This document shows positions 63,486-64,000 of a DNA stretch of 64,000 nt, piece by piece. Origin of the DNA: CAVQEK01 sp964596645. Lineage in GTDB: Bacteria > Bacteroidota > Bacteroidia > Cytophagales > Cyclobacteriaceae. The stretch spans positions 22,207-86,206 of the forward strand of contig CAZQVB010000020.1 in NCBI GenBank assembly GCA_964596645.1, given 5' to 3'. The position numbers and the translations under genes were made by a program. The notes under the pieces are model-generated. The model saw nothing but the letters and a program-made list of their open reading frames with translations, was not told the DNA's origin and did not search any database. The stretch's first letter is position 1. Every line of letters begins with the position of its first letter.

Positions 63486-64000
63486 ATGGACATATACTGC
63501 ACCGAACACCACGACATGATACGGCAGAGCGTGCGCGACTTTGCCGAGCGCCACATAGCGCCTGCCGCCCGCCAGTTGGATGATGAGGAAAAATTTTCCA
63601 TTCCCCTTGCCAGGCAAATGGGTGAATTGGGCCTGTTTGGCATGACGGTTCCTCAGAAGTATGGTGGTCAGGGTATGGATACGCTCTCTTACATAATAGC
63701 CGTGGAGGAGCTGGCCCGGGTAGACGGCTCACATGCAGCCACCCTGGCCGCACACAACTCACTGGGCGCCGGCCCGATATTGAAGTTCGGATCGCGCGAA
63801 CAAAAGGAGAAATACCTGCCCAGGCTCTGCACCGGAGAGGCTCTGTGGGCTTTTGGCCTCACGGAGGCCGAAGCGGGCTCCGACTCACGCAGCAGCAAGA
63901 CCAGCGCCAGCCTGGAGAAAGGAGAGTGGGTGATCAACGGCTCCAAAATTTTTATCACCAACGGCTCGTCTGAGATCACGGCCGGGGCCACTGTGCAGGT
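63486..64000 (+). CDS. Acyl-CoA dehydrogenase (3' end cut by window)
   Basis: At least 171 residues of an acyl-CoA dehydrogenase are visible and the frame is open to the window edge. The N-terminal and middle domains show DFAERHIAPAARQLDDEE, GMTVPQKYGGQGMD and the FAD-contact block WAFGLTEAEAGSDSRS, typical of short/branched-chain dehydrogenases. By position (after carboxylase, hydratase and AtuA) it may be isovaleryl-CoA or citronellyl-CoA dehydrogenase; the catalytic Glu is beyond the window. Confidence 0.9.
   Translation, partial: MDIYCTEHHDMIRQSVRDFAERHIAPAARQLDDEEKFSIPLARQMGELGLFGMTVPQKYGGQGMDTLSYIIAVEELARVDGSHAATLAAHNSLGAGPILKFGSREQKEKYLPRLCTGEALWAFGLTEAEAGSDSRSSKTSASLEKGEWVINGSKIFITNGSSEITAGATVQ

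Overview
The window is a chromosomal stretch from a member of the Bacteroidota, most likely the order Cytophagales. The placement rests on families typical of that phylum (DUF2851, DUF1573, DUF4290, DUF3109, a long NusB, GH3-family adenylating protein, ECF sigma factors with small anti-sigma partners), on promoters of the -33 TTTG / -7 TAnnTTTG type, on weak or absent Shine-Dalgarno sequences, and on frequent GTG/TTG starts. Almost all of it is housekeeping DNA, densely packed, often with 1-11 nt gene overlaps. There are no rRNA or tRNA genes, no CRISPR array, no prophage and no transposase gene.

Layout. 1-5.0 kb: the end of a metal-efflux permease carrying a heavy-metal-binding domain, a short tandem repeat, a DUF2851 protein, an unknown polytopic membrane protein and a convergent lipoprotein. 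5.0-6.9 kb: an AT-richer two-gene SDR oxidoreductase/TetR cassette with matching operators and promoters. 6.9-16.2 kb: an ABC half-exporter, an amino-acid dehydrogenase, then a long collinear block nusB, ytxH-like, DUF1573 lipoprotein, yajC, YbbR/CdaR-like, coaE, ECF sigma, anti-sigma, gmk, nadD. 16.2-18.3 kb: frr, pyrH and a free-standing biotin carrier, all on the minus strand. 18.3-25.4 kb: an M1 aminopeptidase, a TPR protein coupled to a phosphosulfolactate synthase homologue, a DUF368 lipid-carrier translocase, aroE and a TerB-like protein. 25.5-35.2 kb: uvrB, then a minus-strand run of GH3, lptB, recJ, an RluA-type synthase, a family 9 glycosyltransferase and a PolX-like protein whose polymerase site is altered.

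35.5-42 kb: pirin, a tandem CDGSH protein, an ECF sigma / HEAT-repeat anti-sigma / DUF4097 operon, a Tat-exported oxidoreductase, a sterol-desaturase-family hydroxylase and an exported protein-isoaspartate methyltransferase. 41.98-42.96 kb: a gene-free, repeat-built segment of about 1 kb bounded by imperfect inverted repeats. 43-58 kb: murA (active-site Cys replaced by Asp), DUF4290, a UvrD helicase, DUF3109, map, an acyl-ACP thioesterase, purK-purE, mutS, a SpoU methyltransferase and an M48 lipoprotein protease. 59.1-64 kb: the start of a branched-chain acyl-CoA (leucine/isovalerate or acyclic-terpene) catabolic operon: carboxyltransferase, hydratase, AtuA-like protein and an acyl-CoA dehydrogenase cut by the window end.

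The items I find most worth following are the TetR/SDR control region, where two promoters share an operator placed on their -33 elements; the inverted-repeat-bounded 1-kb segment beside murA; the PolX-like protein without its polymerase aspartates; the Asp-type MurA; and the AtuA-like fusion inside the acyl-CoA operon. I saw no clear case of a wholly new multi-gene system.
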